A DNA stretch of 64,000 nucleotides from Microstegium vimineum (Eukaryota > Streptophyta > Magnoliopsida > Poales > Poaceae): assembly GCA_022036555.1 (NCBI GenBank), contig CM039139.1, positions 5,368,541-5,432,540 of the forward strand, written 5' to 3'. A program made the position numbers and the translations under genes. A model generated the notes under the pieces. It searched no databases, was not told the DNA's origin, and saw only the letters and a program-made list of their open reading frames with translations. Shown here one piece after another: positions 1 through 10,161 of this stretch. Position 1 is the first letter of the stretch. Every line of letters starts with the position of its first letter.

Positions 1-139
1 ACCATCAATATTACAAACTTATGAGTCAGAGCGCCGGCCCGTTAGACTCTTCTCACAAGCTTTCTGTTCATCCAATGCCAATTTCTACTATTAAATCATA
101 GAATTAATTTAGTGCGATACAATTGCTTGCTTATTGCAG

Positions 140-1415
140 GTTGCAATTTTCAATACAAAACTTAGCATGGAGAACTTCAAGGCAGCTATGTCTATTCCTG
201 CGACCCTTGGCCTTGATCCAACTATTGCAAACTCAGGTAAATGTCCTTCTCCTGCATGATGGCAGTAACATTTTTTTTTTCAATATAGATGTTGACAACA
301 GACTCAACTATAAGCTACCCTGCAATTTTCCCATCTTCATTCTGGTTCATATGCTGTTTCCACCCATTTTCAGTGCATCAAGTTATAAATAGAAGCCTCG
401 GATCAATCATTCCGAGAAATGTACAGAAGGCAGTTCTGGAAGGATTGTTTTCTCTTGGTCGGGCACAAGTCTCGGACTATATCCTGAATGAGAAAAATCC
501 CCTTGGGTCCTTGAGACTGTCAAGATTGAGAAGTATTCTCGATGAAGGCAAAAGTCTTCAGCTGCAGTTCCCTGCAGAGGATCTTGGCTTCTAGTAAGAT
601 CCTTTACACCCGAGTGTTCCTAAAAAACAACCTGTTCTTTATTTATTTCAGCTTAGTTGTTGGGACATGAATGGGTTTCATTAATCTGGTCATCTTATCA
701 GAATGCTGAAAAATATGTAAAATTTCTTTTGTCTATCTCACTTCTGCCTTCAGCTATGAAGAAGGTGCCCTTGTTCCTGAAGCTAGTTGTGAGAAGACTC
801 AGGAAGGAGAAAAATTACAGCATTCTAAGAGGGCATCAAGAGAGTACATCCCATCTGCTAAGGTTGGTTCGCGGCTTCCCTACATGCTAGTAAGAGGACT
901 GCCTGCTTCGAGTGAGGTTTGTCCCTTGGACACCTGATTGCTACACATGTTTTAGCTATCGTTCTACTGCTGCTTAACATTGTGACTTCGATGGATTCTT
1001 AAAGGGTGTGTTCTCAACACTGGACCTGGTGAGCGGGGATAAACTCGAGTTTGTTCTCATCATCGCACCAGTGAGAGAGTCATATGAGATTGCCCGTGCC
1101 ACCCTCAAGATAGCAGCTGAGCTTAAGCTATCAGCCAAAGTATGCGTAATGTGGCCACGAGGTTCGACTGATGCTGAAGTGGAAGAGAGCAGATCTGAGT
1201 TGGCACCCTGGACAAACTATATCGATGTTGAGGAAGTACCTAGGGTGTCTGGTAGTTCATGGTGGGAGATGTGTCGTATTAGTAGGAAAAATGTCCTTTT
1301 GGTTAGGCCTGATGAGCACATAGCATGGCGAACAGAATCGGACAGTGTGAGGGATGCTGAATCAGAAATTAGGAGAGTCTTCTCTCATGTTCTGTGCCTA
1401 AATAACCGGGTGTAA
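140..1415 (+). CDS. FAD-dependent aromatic-ring monooxygenase, 3' part (last four exons)
   Basis: Four exons join in frame with GT-AG introns: 140-236, 374-593, 754-916 and 1005-1415, ending in TAA at 1413-1415. The earlier exons, with the FAD-binding GxGxxG and most of the hydroxylase domain, lie upstream of the window. The last exon resembles the C-terminal thioredoxin-like domain of the PheA/TfdB (phenol or 2,4-dichlorophenol 6-monooxygenase) flavoprotein family and contains the typical late motif VLLVRPDEHIAWR. Family members use FAD and NAD(P)H to hydroxylate aromatic substrates; the plant substrate is unknown. The second and third exons carry the helical segment between the FAD domain and the C-terminal domain. 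No frameshift or stop is seen across about 890 coding bases. Family assignment is by remembered similarity, so substrate and subfamily remain open. Confidence 0.75.
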
Positions 1416-1441
1416 AGAATTTGTAAATTTTCTTTCATTTA

Positions 1442-1847
1442 GGATCCGTTTGGTTGCTTGAAAATCCATAGATAGAGAATACATCACGAGATACTGGATT
1501 TCTTAAGCCAAAAAAATCCGGCGGACCAGCATATTCATGTCTTCTAATATTTATCATTAGTAAACAAATTAAGGATTATTAGTATGCTATATTATTAGTT
1601 AGTAATTATGATGGTATAATTAGTTTTGATAAGTGCTAATATGTTGATTAGTGCATGTTTTGTATGCTAATTAGTATACTAGTGGTGCTAATTAACCTAT
1701 TTTATTTAAATTAATGATCATCATGATAAAATTATTATTAGTGCATGTTTATTAGTGTATAGTTAGTTGTTATTATTTTTAAATAATAGATATAATTAGT
1801 CAATTATTCATGTCTTGTACATTTTCATTCATTCAACCAAACATGCA
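1442..1847. mobile_element. Possible hAT-like MITE
   Basis: This AT-rich stretch just after the monooxygenase stop begins with GGATCCGTTTGGTTG and ends with CAACCAAACATGC, an imperfect terminal inverted repeat built on GTTTGGTTG. Such termini are common in short nonautonomous hAT-type elements of grasses. No coding capacity is visible and the exact ends and target-site duplication are not resolved. It could supply the gene's 3' untranslated region or polyadenylation signal. Confidence 0.4.
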
Positions 1848-2299
1848 TCATTGATACTTTGTCCTAATATCTATGTATGGATCGACATATTCCATCTAAC
1901 TTGTCCTTGAGCCGAGTGCACCCTTAGTGATTGGGTTTACCTGCAACATCAGTGAATTAGCATAGCAAATCATTATATTTGACAAGAGACGATATTTGAC
2001 AAGTTACTCTCTAAAACCAAATTTGGACTGAATTCTGACAGATCAGATGACCGCGCTTTTAATTTGATCGTGAACCAGTGAGAGAAATCATGTAAAAGTG
2101 CTGCTCGTATAATTCAATCGCGCATTAATCAACAAATGCGCTGAACAAATGCTGGGCTCTTGCACGGAGCTGTACGCTCCAGGTCCAGGATAACATGACA
2201 ATGCTGGGCGACACGATACCTGACCGGCCTGGAGATGAGACCATGTCTTCTCCTTTCCTGGGCCGCCCGGCGCCTCTCTTGTTCATGTAACAGTCTCTA
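1848..2299. other. Intergenic spacer, nothing recognised
   Basis: There is no ORF of note, no long repeat and no RNA gene signature between the MITE-like tract and the Stowaway element. Confidence 0.6.
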
Positions 2300-2565
2300 C
2301 TCCCTCCATTCTAAATTGTAAGTTATTCCAACAATCTTAAAGAGTCAAAATTTATATATTTTGATCAAATTTATATAATATGATAATAACATATTTAATA
2401 TCAGTTAAGTATCATTAGATTCTTTATTATTTATACTTTCATATTATACCTATTTGATGGCATAAATTTTTATGTTTCTCTCTATAATTTTTTGTCAAAC
2501 TTAAAATGCTTTGACTCTCCAAGATTCTTGAAATGTCTTACAATTTGGAATTGGAATGGAGGGAG
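2300..2565. mobile_element. Stowaway-type MITE (Tc1/mariner)
   Basis: The element starts with CTCCCTCCATTCTAAATTG and ends with the matching inverted GGAATGGAGGGAG. It is flanked on both sides by TA (2298-2299 and 2566-2567), the Tc1/mariner target-site duplication. It is about 266 bp long, AT-rich and noncoding. It lies in the spacer between the monooxygenase and the 3' end of the GDSL gene. Confidence 0.85.
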
Positions 2566-2840
2566 TACGGTTTTTTTTTAATTACGATGGAACCAAATCG
2601 ATCCTCATCCGATGCATTTCATACCTACAAGGCTACAATCATCCAGAAACTTTAGCGTTTTATTTGGTTGTAACCGCCAAACATGTCACGAGTTCACGTC
2701 GCAAGAAGAGGTCAAATGGAAAACTAGAACGAACAGAAATACTCGTAAACAAACAAGAACGACGCGCACAAGATTCCGTCATAAGTACATTCCTACCTAG
2801 CTAAGCACGAGAAATGACGTTACACCGAAGAAGGGCCCAA
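2566..2840. other. Spacer downstream of the GDSL gene
   Basis: This is the 3' flank of the minus-strand GDSL gene and probably includes its 3' untranslated region. Short ORFs on both strands here match no family. Confidence 0.5.
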
Positions 2841-4729
2841 TCAGGTGGCGATGAGCTGGCGCACGTTGACCGGCGAGATGTCCTCGGGTCCACCGTCGAG
2901 GATCCGGCGGGCGATGAGCTCGTTGGCGGCCTCGCTGGGGTGGAAGGGGTCCCAGAACACGTACTTGGACCTGTCCGCGCAGTACTGCGACGTCGGCCCG
3001 CACGGCATCAGCCCGCCGAACCGCCGGCCCCGTAGCAGCACGCCGAGTCCGCCACCTCGAACCTGCGCGCGCGACGAGCACACCAAATTATTAGAACCCG
3101 AATCCCCACCCCGGTCACTTCTTCACGGCCGGTGCGCGGCGCGGGTACCGTGGGATCTGTAGTTGGCGATGATGTCGGAGAAGATGTGGTAGACGTCGGC
3201 GTAGACGAAGCGCGAGCCGGGGAGGGCGACGCTCAGCTCGCTCACCAGGACCCTGAGCCGCCGGTTGAAGGCATGCGCCAGCTGGTTCGGGAACTCGACG
3301 CAGGCCGTGCCGGCCGACGGGTCCGTCTCCCTCTGGTACGGAATGCAGCCGATGGGCCCCACGTTCACCACCACGATCTTGCGGGCGTCCAGGAGGTACA
3401 GCCTCTGCAAATAAACGCACAGCAGAGCAAACCGTAGTACAGTACGGCTATAACAACAACGCCTTGCACTATTACATTGCTGCAAGCTGAGAGATACTAC
3501 TACTTACGGTGAGCTGCTGGCGGTACTTGTTGATCATGGCGCTCACGAAGGCGGCCGGCGTCGTCGTGACTTGCTCCGGCACGGACAGGACGGGCGTGAG
3601 GTAGTTGTTGATGAAGTCGTTGGAGCCCATGGTGACGGAGAAGAGCGCGCCCCGCAGCAGGCTCGCCGCCGCCACCTCCCCGTGCCGCGCGATCAGGTCG
3701 TGCCGGTTGTTCGCGTAGTTGTCGATCTGGGCGTCCAGGTTCAGGCGCCCACCCTGTCCAACACAGATCATCAGACACATATCACCAACAGCTTGCGTTT
3801 AATTAAGGGATTAAGGCAAAACCACATTATCTGTGTGACTGTGTCTGTAGTCTCCCATCCAAAATGATTTTTTTTTTATTTTTGTACGGAGTACGTACTA
3901 GGAGTAAAAGCTTAGAGAATCACTGATGACAAGTGTATCGTAGGGAACAGTAAAACAGTACAATGACAGCATTTTTGTACAGTAACGCAGGCGTGCGGCT
4001 AGCGATTCGTTATTTGTCAGCTCTGTGTTTCACGCGAAAGAGAAGTTTTCGCAGAAGCAACTCATGCAGATGCGATGACCAAGTTACGTGAGAACAAGCT
4101 AGTAAACATTGAGGTGATAAAACATAAGCATTTCACACAAAATAAAATATTTGGTGGAGAGGCCATGTACTGACGAAGACACTGCCGGTGTCGTTCAGGA
4201 TGCCTCCGCCGCCGGACGCGTAGTTGATGCCTCCCGTCACGGCGTCGCCAGTGGCCTCCGGGGCCATGTACGGCGGCACGAACCCTCCCTGTCCCATCTC
4301 TTGCCCTGAAACATGATATATCCAAAGGAAAGAAAAGGGTGTTGGAGAAATTCAGGGGGCTATCTGCTCTGCTGGCAGGCAATGCAATGCAATGTACGAG
4401 TAGCATCAAAGATCACGCAAAGAGACTGAGTGCGCACGCACGGCACCTAGAATGTCGACGATGGTCCGGCCGTTGGTGAACCGGCCGGTGGGATGGTGGC
4501 CGGAGAAGTCGATGCCGTTTGGAGGGTAGTTGGCCTTGGACAGGGTAACGATGTAGTTGTTGTTGCCGGCGTCCACGAGCGAGTCGCCGAAGATGAAGTT
4601 CGTCGGCATGACACCAGCGCCGCCGCCAGCAGCAACGCGAGCACGAGCGAGAACGGCGAGGCAAGCCAGCAGTAGTAGTAGAGCGGGACGAGACGCCAGT
4701 CTAGGCCACTGATCGTGCGACCGACGCAT
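2841..4729 (-). CDS. GDSL esterase/lipase (SGNH hydrolase), two frame breaks in last exon
   Basis: Five minus-strand exons join with GT-AG introns: 4729-4447, 4305-4175, 3753-3508, 3404-3149 and 3062-2841. The protein would be about 379 residues, normal for plant GDSL lipases. Residues 1 to about 34 form a hydrophobic signal peptide, so the enzyme is probably secreted. SGNH blocks are visible: FIFGDSLVDAGNNN (nucleophile Ser), INYASGGGGI, TMGSNDFINNY and DPFHPS with the catalytic Asp and His. These enzymes hydrolyse ester or lipid substrates such as cutin monomers or wall esters; the specificity here is unknown. In the last exon the family-like reading requires two changes of frame, each equal to one missing base: one at the exon 4/5 junction (about 3060) and one near 3020, between a CCYG motif and FGGLMPCG. 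Read literally, block V with Asp and His is lost. The exon is 222 nt where 224 are needed. A poly(G) tract lies just upstream. Confidence 0.85.
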
Positions 4730-4795
4730 CGCGATCGATGAGGCAAGTGTCTGTCACGTACGCTCTGGGAGGGAGTGGGAGATCTCAAGCGTCGT

Positions 4796-4829
<34 letters not shown>
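4796..4829. repeat. 34-nt poly(G) tract upstream of the GDSL gene
   Basis: An uninterrupted run of 34 G on the plus strand (C on the transcribed minus strand) begins 67 bp upstream of the GDSL start codon. It is in the promoter or 5' untranslated region. Its exact length is likely unreliable, because such runs slip in replication and sequencing. Confidence 0.9.
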
Positions 4830-6429
4830 CGGGATAAGAAAACGTTTCCGTTCCCTAGTTGAAAGCTGCTGTTTTCAGTGTTTCGCAGCGGTGACCGGTG
4901 AGGAAATGATGGTACTGTAGAAGCCTGGAAGTTGGTTGCGGTGGAGAAGGTTGATGGATGGCGAGGGAAGAAAAGCTTTGCCTGCAGAAAATACTGATGC
5001 CGATAGGTGAGTCACCGAGACGATAAATAGATAGAAGAAAACTAACAAACAGAAATAGGCGTGATTGATGCTTGCAAGTAGGAGTAGTACCGATGAGTTC
5101 TCCAAATACCACAGATGGCACACAGAGGTATAAATAAACAAACGAGCAGATGTACGCAAAGAAAGCCGCCAAGAAAGCGAGACTGACGGGGAGGAAAATA
5201 CCGTGTGACTTGCGATGGTTGTTGCGAGCAGCTCAATTTCGCTTCAACTTATTGGTCCGGCTTATCGGTCACTGTATAATATTTTTTTCTTTGACCTTGT
5301 TCGCTTTTGCACTATATCAGTCGACAGTCTTCGGTACTATTTTTTAACGAACGAATAATGTTTTTCTTTCACAACAAATTAATATAAATATTCCGTGTAA
5401 TCCAAATTTCAACGCAACGATCAGGTCTTTCACAGTAAAATAGAATCAGCTGGCGGATCCGTTGCAAAAAATATCAGCCGACATACATGGCATTGTTTTC
5501 GCATGACGGGTAAGTATTACTGTATGTACACGTCTATAGATCCGACCGTCCGGCATTCACATTCACTATTTGAATGCTTGCCTGTTGCTGATCTCTCAAG
5601 CCTTTCATCAGCTACCCATGACCGTACGTGAGCTCTCTGCACCGGGGAGAACGGTGATAGAATTCGGCTTCTCTCGGCCTGCATACTCCATGTCCGTGGA
5701 GATCGAGGAGGCTTCCGCATTTGGCGCATCGCATTTAGGAGCGTCCGTGCATGGCCTTGGGCCTTGGCCTGACGAGCATTCATTCCATTTTCCCATTTCT
5801 GGAGCGCGAAGCGGGGCAACGTCGGCAGCAGCAGGTCTCGAGCCCTGCTGCAGGCCCTGGGTTGGACATGGTCCAAAGCAGTCTGTCACTGCCTGCATAG
5901 ATCTACAGGTCCCGATCTATTTACTTCTTGTGTTGGAAATCAAACGGAGGGTTAGTTGAATCTTGTAGTGATGCCATTTAACTGCATCGCGGCCGGCATG
6001 CTCGATGCAAGTTGCTGCGCGCCATGGTCCACAGTAAATTCATAGTACAGTACTAGTATTACTGTAGCCGTACCTTATTACTGCAAGTCGAATCAAAGAA
6101 AATGGAATCCCTGACCCCTGTTCTCGAAACAGAACAGCAAAACATGCAATCGAGAAGCCATACGCGGTACCCGTACCAGTGGCTCGGCCGGTATTGTGTA
6201 GTGTACCGTAAAAGGACTCTTTCATTTTACCTGAGAAATGGGTTTAGAAAATGACGCATGTTGACTGTTGAGACAAGAAACAAAGCAACGACCGTTAGTC
6301 AGAGCTGCCTCGCTTGTTGCAGCCTCTCGCAGGTGATTCGACTTTCGAGGCAGCGGCGTCAATTTCCTTACACTGCGATGGTTTGTTGCTACACCACCTC
6401 TTTCTTTTAGAATTTCATACTTCACTGCA
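4830..6429. other. Intergenic spacer
   Basis: This is the upstream region of the GDSL gene. Around 5240-5480 is an AT-rich tract that may be a degraded MITE. An ORF of 129 codons at 5570-5959 matches no family and has no supporting context. No RNA gene or intact element is seen. Confidence 0.5.
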
Positions 6430-6632
6430 CTCCCTCCATTCTAAAAAAAAATATATCGCCAAAACATTATTAATACTTGATACTACTAAATAAATATTAT
6501 TAGATTTATCATAGAATATATTTTAGAGTTTATAGTATGACTATTTTAAATTCTAAATATTGATATATTCTTCTATAAACTATGTTAGACTTCAACCTGT
6601 TTGACTAAAATCATGTTGTTTTCAGAACATAC
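6430..6632. mobile_element. Degraded Stowaway-like MITE
   Basis: The left end CTCCCTCCATTCTAAAAA is typical of grass Stowaway elements, and the AT-rich body continues to about 6632. The right terminus has decayed (CAGAACATAC where a GGAGGGAG end is expected) and no TA duplication is clear. Confidence 0.5.
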
Positions 6633-6713
6633 TAGTAGATAGTACCAGTGTGCACTCTTTTAAAAAATTGTTTGTTTCCATCCCCAAATAAAATATAAGC
6701 AAGTTGTATGCAT

Positions 6714-6800
6714 CACTAGATGCGTATGGAGATATGTACACATCAGGAGAGTACTATTGTCTCTTTCCTGATGTGCACACATCTCCATACATATCTAGTG
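6714..6800. repeat. 35-nt-arm imperfect hairpin
   Basis: The left arm 6714-6748 is the inverse complement of the right arm 6766-6800 with four differences in 35 positions, all transitions. The loop is about 17 nt and the stem is partly extended by GAGAG/CTCT. The fold-back could be a tiny MITE or a small-RNA precursor. No gene encloses it. Confidence 0.75.
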
Positions 6801-7097
6801 GTGCTGTTTTTGTCTTTTGGGATGGAAGAAGAAATATCCAGCTCTCAACTGAACACAAGATGGCGAGCATCAAATGTTTTTTTGAAAGTGTTCTTTTTTT
6901 CCCCTTGCTTCATAATTATAGCTCCAGGCGTCCGGGAAAAAGGTAGTGGTACAAAGACAGCCCAAACTAATCAGCCCATTAGGCTTGTCCACACTATCCA
7001 AACAAGGGCGGGTCGGAGGCTTGGAGCCCATGGGCCGGCACCACCGAGTAAGATGCAAAGGTAGCCATCGCCGTAAGCATGCCGTGTAAAGATCAGC
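6801..7097. other. Short spacer
   Basis: No feature was recognised between the hairpin and the 580-bp foldback element. Confidence 0.5.
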
Positions 7098-7106
7098 GAT
7101 GACCAC

Positions 7107-7686
7107 CAGGGTTTTCAAAACCGTTCGGTAACCGCGGTTACCGACCGGTTATTGGCAAACTGCCCAGGACCGGTTCGGTTTCGGTACCGGTTTGAATTCA
7201 AATTTCAAATTTGAATTTAAAAAATCAAAAATTCTGAAAAAATTCCTAAAAATAGTTCATGATTTATAGAGTCGAATGGTGTACAAAATTTTTAAATTGG
7301 AGTTCGTTTGCTATTTATTTTGACGTGTACAAGTTTGAAAAAAAAGAAAAAAGAGCTTGTACACGTCAAAATAAATAGCAAACGAACTCCAATTTGAAAA
7401 TTTTGTACACCATTCGACTCTATAAATCATGAACTATTTTTAGGAATTTTTTCAGAATTTTTGATTTTTTAAATTCAAATTTGAAATTTGGTTTGGGGCG
7501 GGTACCCGCCCAAACCGGACGGTAATCGGCCCTAATTGACCGGTTACGGTCGTAAACCGTTTGAACTGTGCCGTTTGAATTCAAAATGCAAACCGTTCAG
7601 TTTGGGGCCGGTTTAGGCGGTTACCGTCGGTAACCGGCAAACCGCCGGCCACCGGTTCCCGACGGCAAAACGGTAGGGTGAACCCT
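7107..7686. mobile_element. 580-bp foldback element with 9-bp target-site duplication (Mutator-like)
   Basis: The element runs from CAGGGTTTTCAAAACCG to GTAGGGTGAACCCT and is bracketed by the direct repeat GATGACCAC at 7098-7106 and 7687-7695. A 9-bp duplication is characteristic of Mutator-like elements. The centre is a near-perfect inverted repeat with arms at about 7200-7333 and 7352-7487 and only about 20 bp between them. Outside the arms are GC-rich, CCGGTTACCG-rich subterminal segments. There is no coding capacity, so it is nonautonomous. Confidence 0.8.
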
Positions 7687-7695
7687 GATGACCAC

Positions 7696-8538
7696 ACAGC
7701 CGGTTGGTGCATTCGATGGTTAACGTACACCCGGTCCAGACGACGGTGATGGTTTTGTCTTTTGTGTGATCGTCCGGCAACACTAACACTCAGGGAATGC
7801 ATGTGATGCATGCATAATGGCATTGCAATTTGCAAGCGCAACGGGGCGGGCGCGCGCGCGTGCTGTCATCGCGGCGTCGCGGCGGCTCTCACCGACTCAC
7901 CCCGGAAGAGGCGTCCAAGTACTACCTGCTATATTTTCAACCGCGCTGCCGGCGCGCTACTTTCAACCGGAGTTCACAACATAATGAGCATGAGCAGTCC
8001 ATTAGTTGCTATATATAGGGCTTCGACAGATTAATTGGTGATACTGTCCTCTAATATTTGTGCATTGTATTGCTATAATAAGTTAGTTCGTGGAAGGTCC
8101 TATCTGTTGTGGCATACAGCGCTTCATCACATTTTTTTTTGTGGCTATATATACCATAAAATTTGCAACGGCCCTTCTCACTTTGTAGTACGTACTTAGT
8201 ACTCCTGCATCCTACATACGTACATACAGCAAGCAAGCATGAACTCCATGTAGCTCATAATAATTTCTTTATTTCGACAAAATACAATTAAAGTAGTACA
8301 AGTACAAAGTAATCTTTCAGCTTGCTACTGACGCAGTGTGTATATACGTCTATACGTTTCAGCTTGCTACTGACGCAGTGTGTATATACGTCTATACGTT
8401 ACGCAGAGAGTATATGATCAGGGTCGATCGGTATAGCACGCACATGCTATATATAGAGAGAGCACTTGCATATGCAGTCGAGATGCGAGCACTTGCATGC
8501 CCTCGTCATGCATGTATGCATGTAAGAGCGCGGTTGAA
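7696..8538. other. Spacer downstream of the first glycine-rich gene
   Basis: This stretch includes the probable 3' untranslated region of the minus-strand glycine-rich gene and a 42-bp tandem duplication (listed separately). Small ORFs are not supported. Confidence 0.5.
8315..8398. repeat. Perfect 42-bp tandem duplication
   Basis: Two identical 42-bp copies lie head to tail (8315-8356 and 8357-8398), each starting TTTCAGCTTGCTACTGACGC. They are 140 to 225 bp past the stop of the glycine-rich gene and may be in its transcript. Identity of the copies points to a recent duplication. Confidence 0.9.
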
Positions 8539-9401
8539 TCACACACCGCCGCCGATGCCACCTCCACCTCCACCTCCGGCACCACCACCATAACCGCCGC
8601 CGCCACCAGAGCCAACGCCACCCCCAGCGCCAGCACCGCCACCGTAGCCTCCACCAGCACCTCCGCCGTAGCCACCACCAGCTCCGCCTCCAGAGCCACC
8701 TCCTGCGCCGGATCCTCCACCGTAGCCGCCTCCGGAGCCACCTCCTGCGCCCGCACCTCCACCGTATCCACCGCCGGTGCCCCCACCAGCTCCTCCACCA
8801 TAACCGCCTCCTGTACTGGCACCTCCGCCATAGCCGCCTCCAGCGCCACTTCCTGCACCGGCACCTCCGCCATAGCCGCCTCCAGCACCACTTCCTCCAC
8901 CAGCACCGCCGCCATACCCCCCGCCAGTGCCACTGCCACCACCCGCACCTGCTCCTCCGCCGTAACCACCACCAGCCCCGGCTCCTCCGCCTCCACCAGA
9001 ACCACCACCAAGCCGCCTCCTCCGCCATGACCACCGCCGAGACCTCCACCGGAACCACCCCCAAGGCCGCCGCCTCCACCAGCACCTCCGCCGGCACCAC
9101 CACCATAACCACCCCCTTCACCGCCACCAAGCCCTCCGCCTCCGCCTAAGCCACCTCCACCTCCAGCTCCACCACCGAAACCACCGCCCTTCCCTCCTCC
9201 AAACCCGATTCCAATCCCTACACCGTGCCCAACGCCACCGCCACCACCAAGCCCGCCGCCACCAAGCCCTCCCCCGCACCCACCACCGCACAGGTTCTGC
9301 TTCTCCAAGGACCGCGCCTCGGCGGCCACCGCTAGAACCACCGCGACGGTGGCCAGCCCCAGAAGCGCCATGTTCCACACACCCCTCGGCGCCCTCTCCA
9401 T
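8539..9401 (-). CDS. Glycine-rich cell-wall structural protein (copy 1), one frame break
   Basis: This is an intronless minus-strand gene. The ATG at 9401 opens MERAPRGVWNMALLGLATV, a signal peptide that ends near AEARS; an in-frame ATG at 9440 is an alternative start. After EKQNLCGGG the protein is almost entirely Gly-rich repeats (GGGLGGG, then GGGYGGGAGAG), as in secreted wall proteins. The Gly frame is lost near 9012, where the minus-strand reading changes from GGHGGGGGL to a Val/Glu-rich frame. Shifting by one base restores Gly-rich coding to a TGA at 8539-8541. The length of 863 nt is 3n+2, as expected for one missing base. A TATA box lies 93 bp upstream of the ATG. The paralogue at 14899-15807 is intact, in the same orientation and has the same architecture. 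Confidence 0.8.
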
Positions 9402-9493
9402 GTCGTGCCAAGCTAGCAGGAGTGCACTGGCCACAGCCAAGTAGTAGTGACGCTAGCTAGCTGCTGCTCTGGAGTCTGGAGCTCTATCGGTGG

Positions 9494-9503
9494 CCTTATA
9501 TAG
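9494..9503 (-). promoter_or_regulatory. TATA box of glycine-rich gene 1
   Basis: The minus strand reads GCTATATAAGG here, about 93 nt upstream of the ATG at 9401 and 54 nt upstream of the alternative ATG at 9440. Gene 2 has a closely matching box, which supports the assignment. Confidence 0.65.
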
Positions 9504-9990
9504 CGGGGCAGAGTGGCGTGTAGTCGCCTACCCAGTTAATGCGTGCAGGTAGTTGCGCGCGCGCACGGCCTCGCGTCTCTGCTTTCAGGACAGCCAGGTG
9601 GTGGTGAGCGGGCAGGCACTACCGTAGCTCTACTAGGCTCTAGCGCTGTACTGGGACTGGGAGAGTACAGGGGGGACGACGGGCCCAGTTCACCGCGCGC
9701 GGCCCGCTGAAATCTTCTCGCCCCGCCCGCCGCATTGACCGTGATGGGTGTGGCGATGGCGACTGGCGAGCCCCGCGCGCGCGGTGCGGCACTGGCGCTG
9801 GCAGTGGCCGGTGCTGCGACGTGCGTGTCACCCCGGCCCCCGCTGGCCGCTGCACGTCGACGGGGAGACGATGATGAGAATAGTTGATTGAGCTGCATTT
9901 ATGTCGGCGCGCTGTGAGGGACGTACGACGGCGCAACTACCCGCGCACATGCCGGAGGAGCGACTTCGGCTGCCGGAGCCCGGAGGGATC

Positions 9991-10018
<28 letters not shown>
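9991..10018. repeat. 28-nt poly(G) tract
   Basis: An uninterrupted run of 28 G on the plus strand lies about 590 bp upstream of glycine-rich gene 1. It is the second long poly(G) run in this window and is also 5' of a minus-strand gene. Confidence 0.9.
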
Positions 10019-10021
<3 letters not shown>

Positions 10022-10140
10022 GGCACCATGCATGACGTGAACGTGATCGGTGGAGAGCGAACTGGCGGGTGGCGGGTGATGTGGTGAATGCCGAATGATA
10101 TCAGCTTGTCCGATAGACAACCAAATCCAAGAGTTTTCGC

Positions 10141-10161
10141 AAAAAAAAAAAAAAAAAAAAA
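10141..10161. repeat. Poly(A) tract
   Basis: There is a run of about 21 A. It is preceded by ACAACCAAATCCAAG and followed by GAGACAACCAAATCGAAG, so the similar flanks suggest a local duplication around the tract. Confidence 0.75.

Noticed and set aside
5570..5959. 129-codon plus-strand ORF
   Set aside because: No recognisable domain, overlapping ORFs on the other strand, no promoter or splice context.
8539..9300. Regular short repeats as a CRISPR array
   Set aside because: The periodicity is Gly-codon repeats in a plant gene with no spacers.
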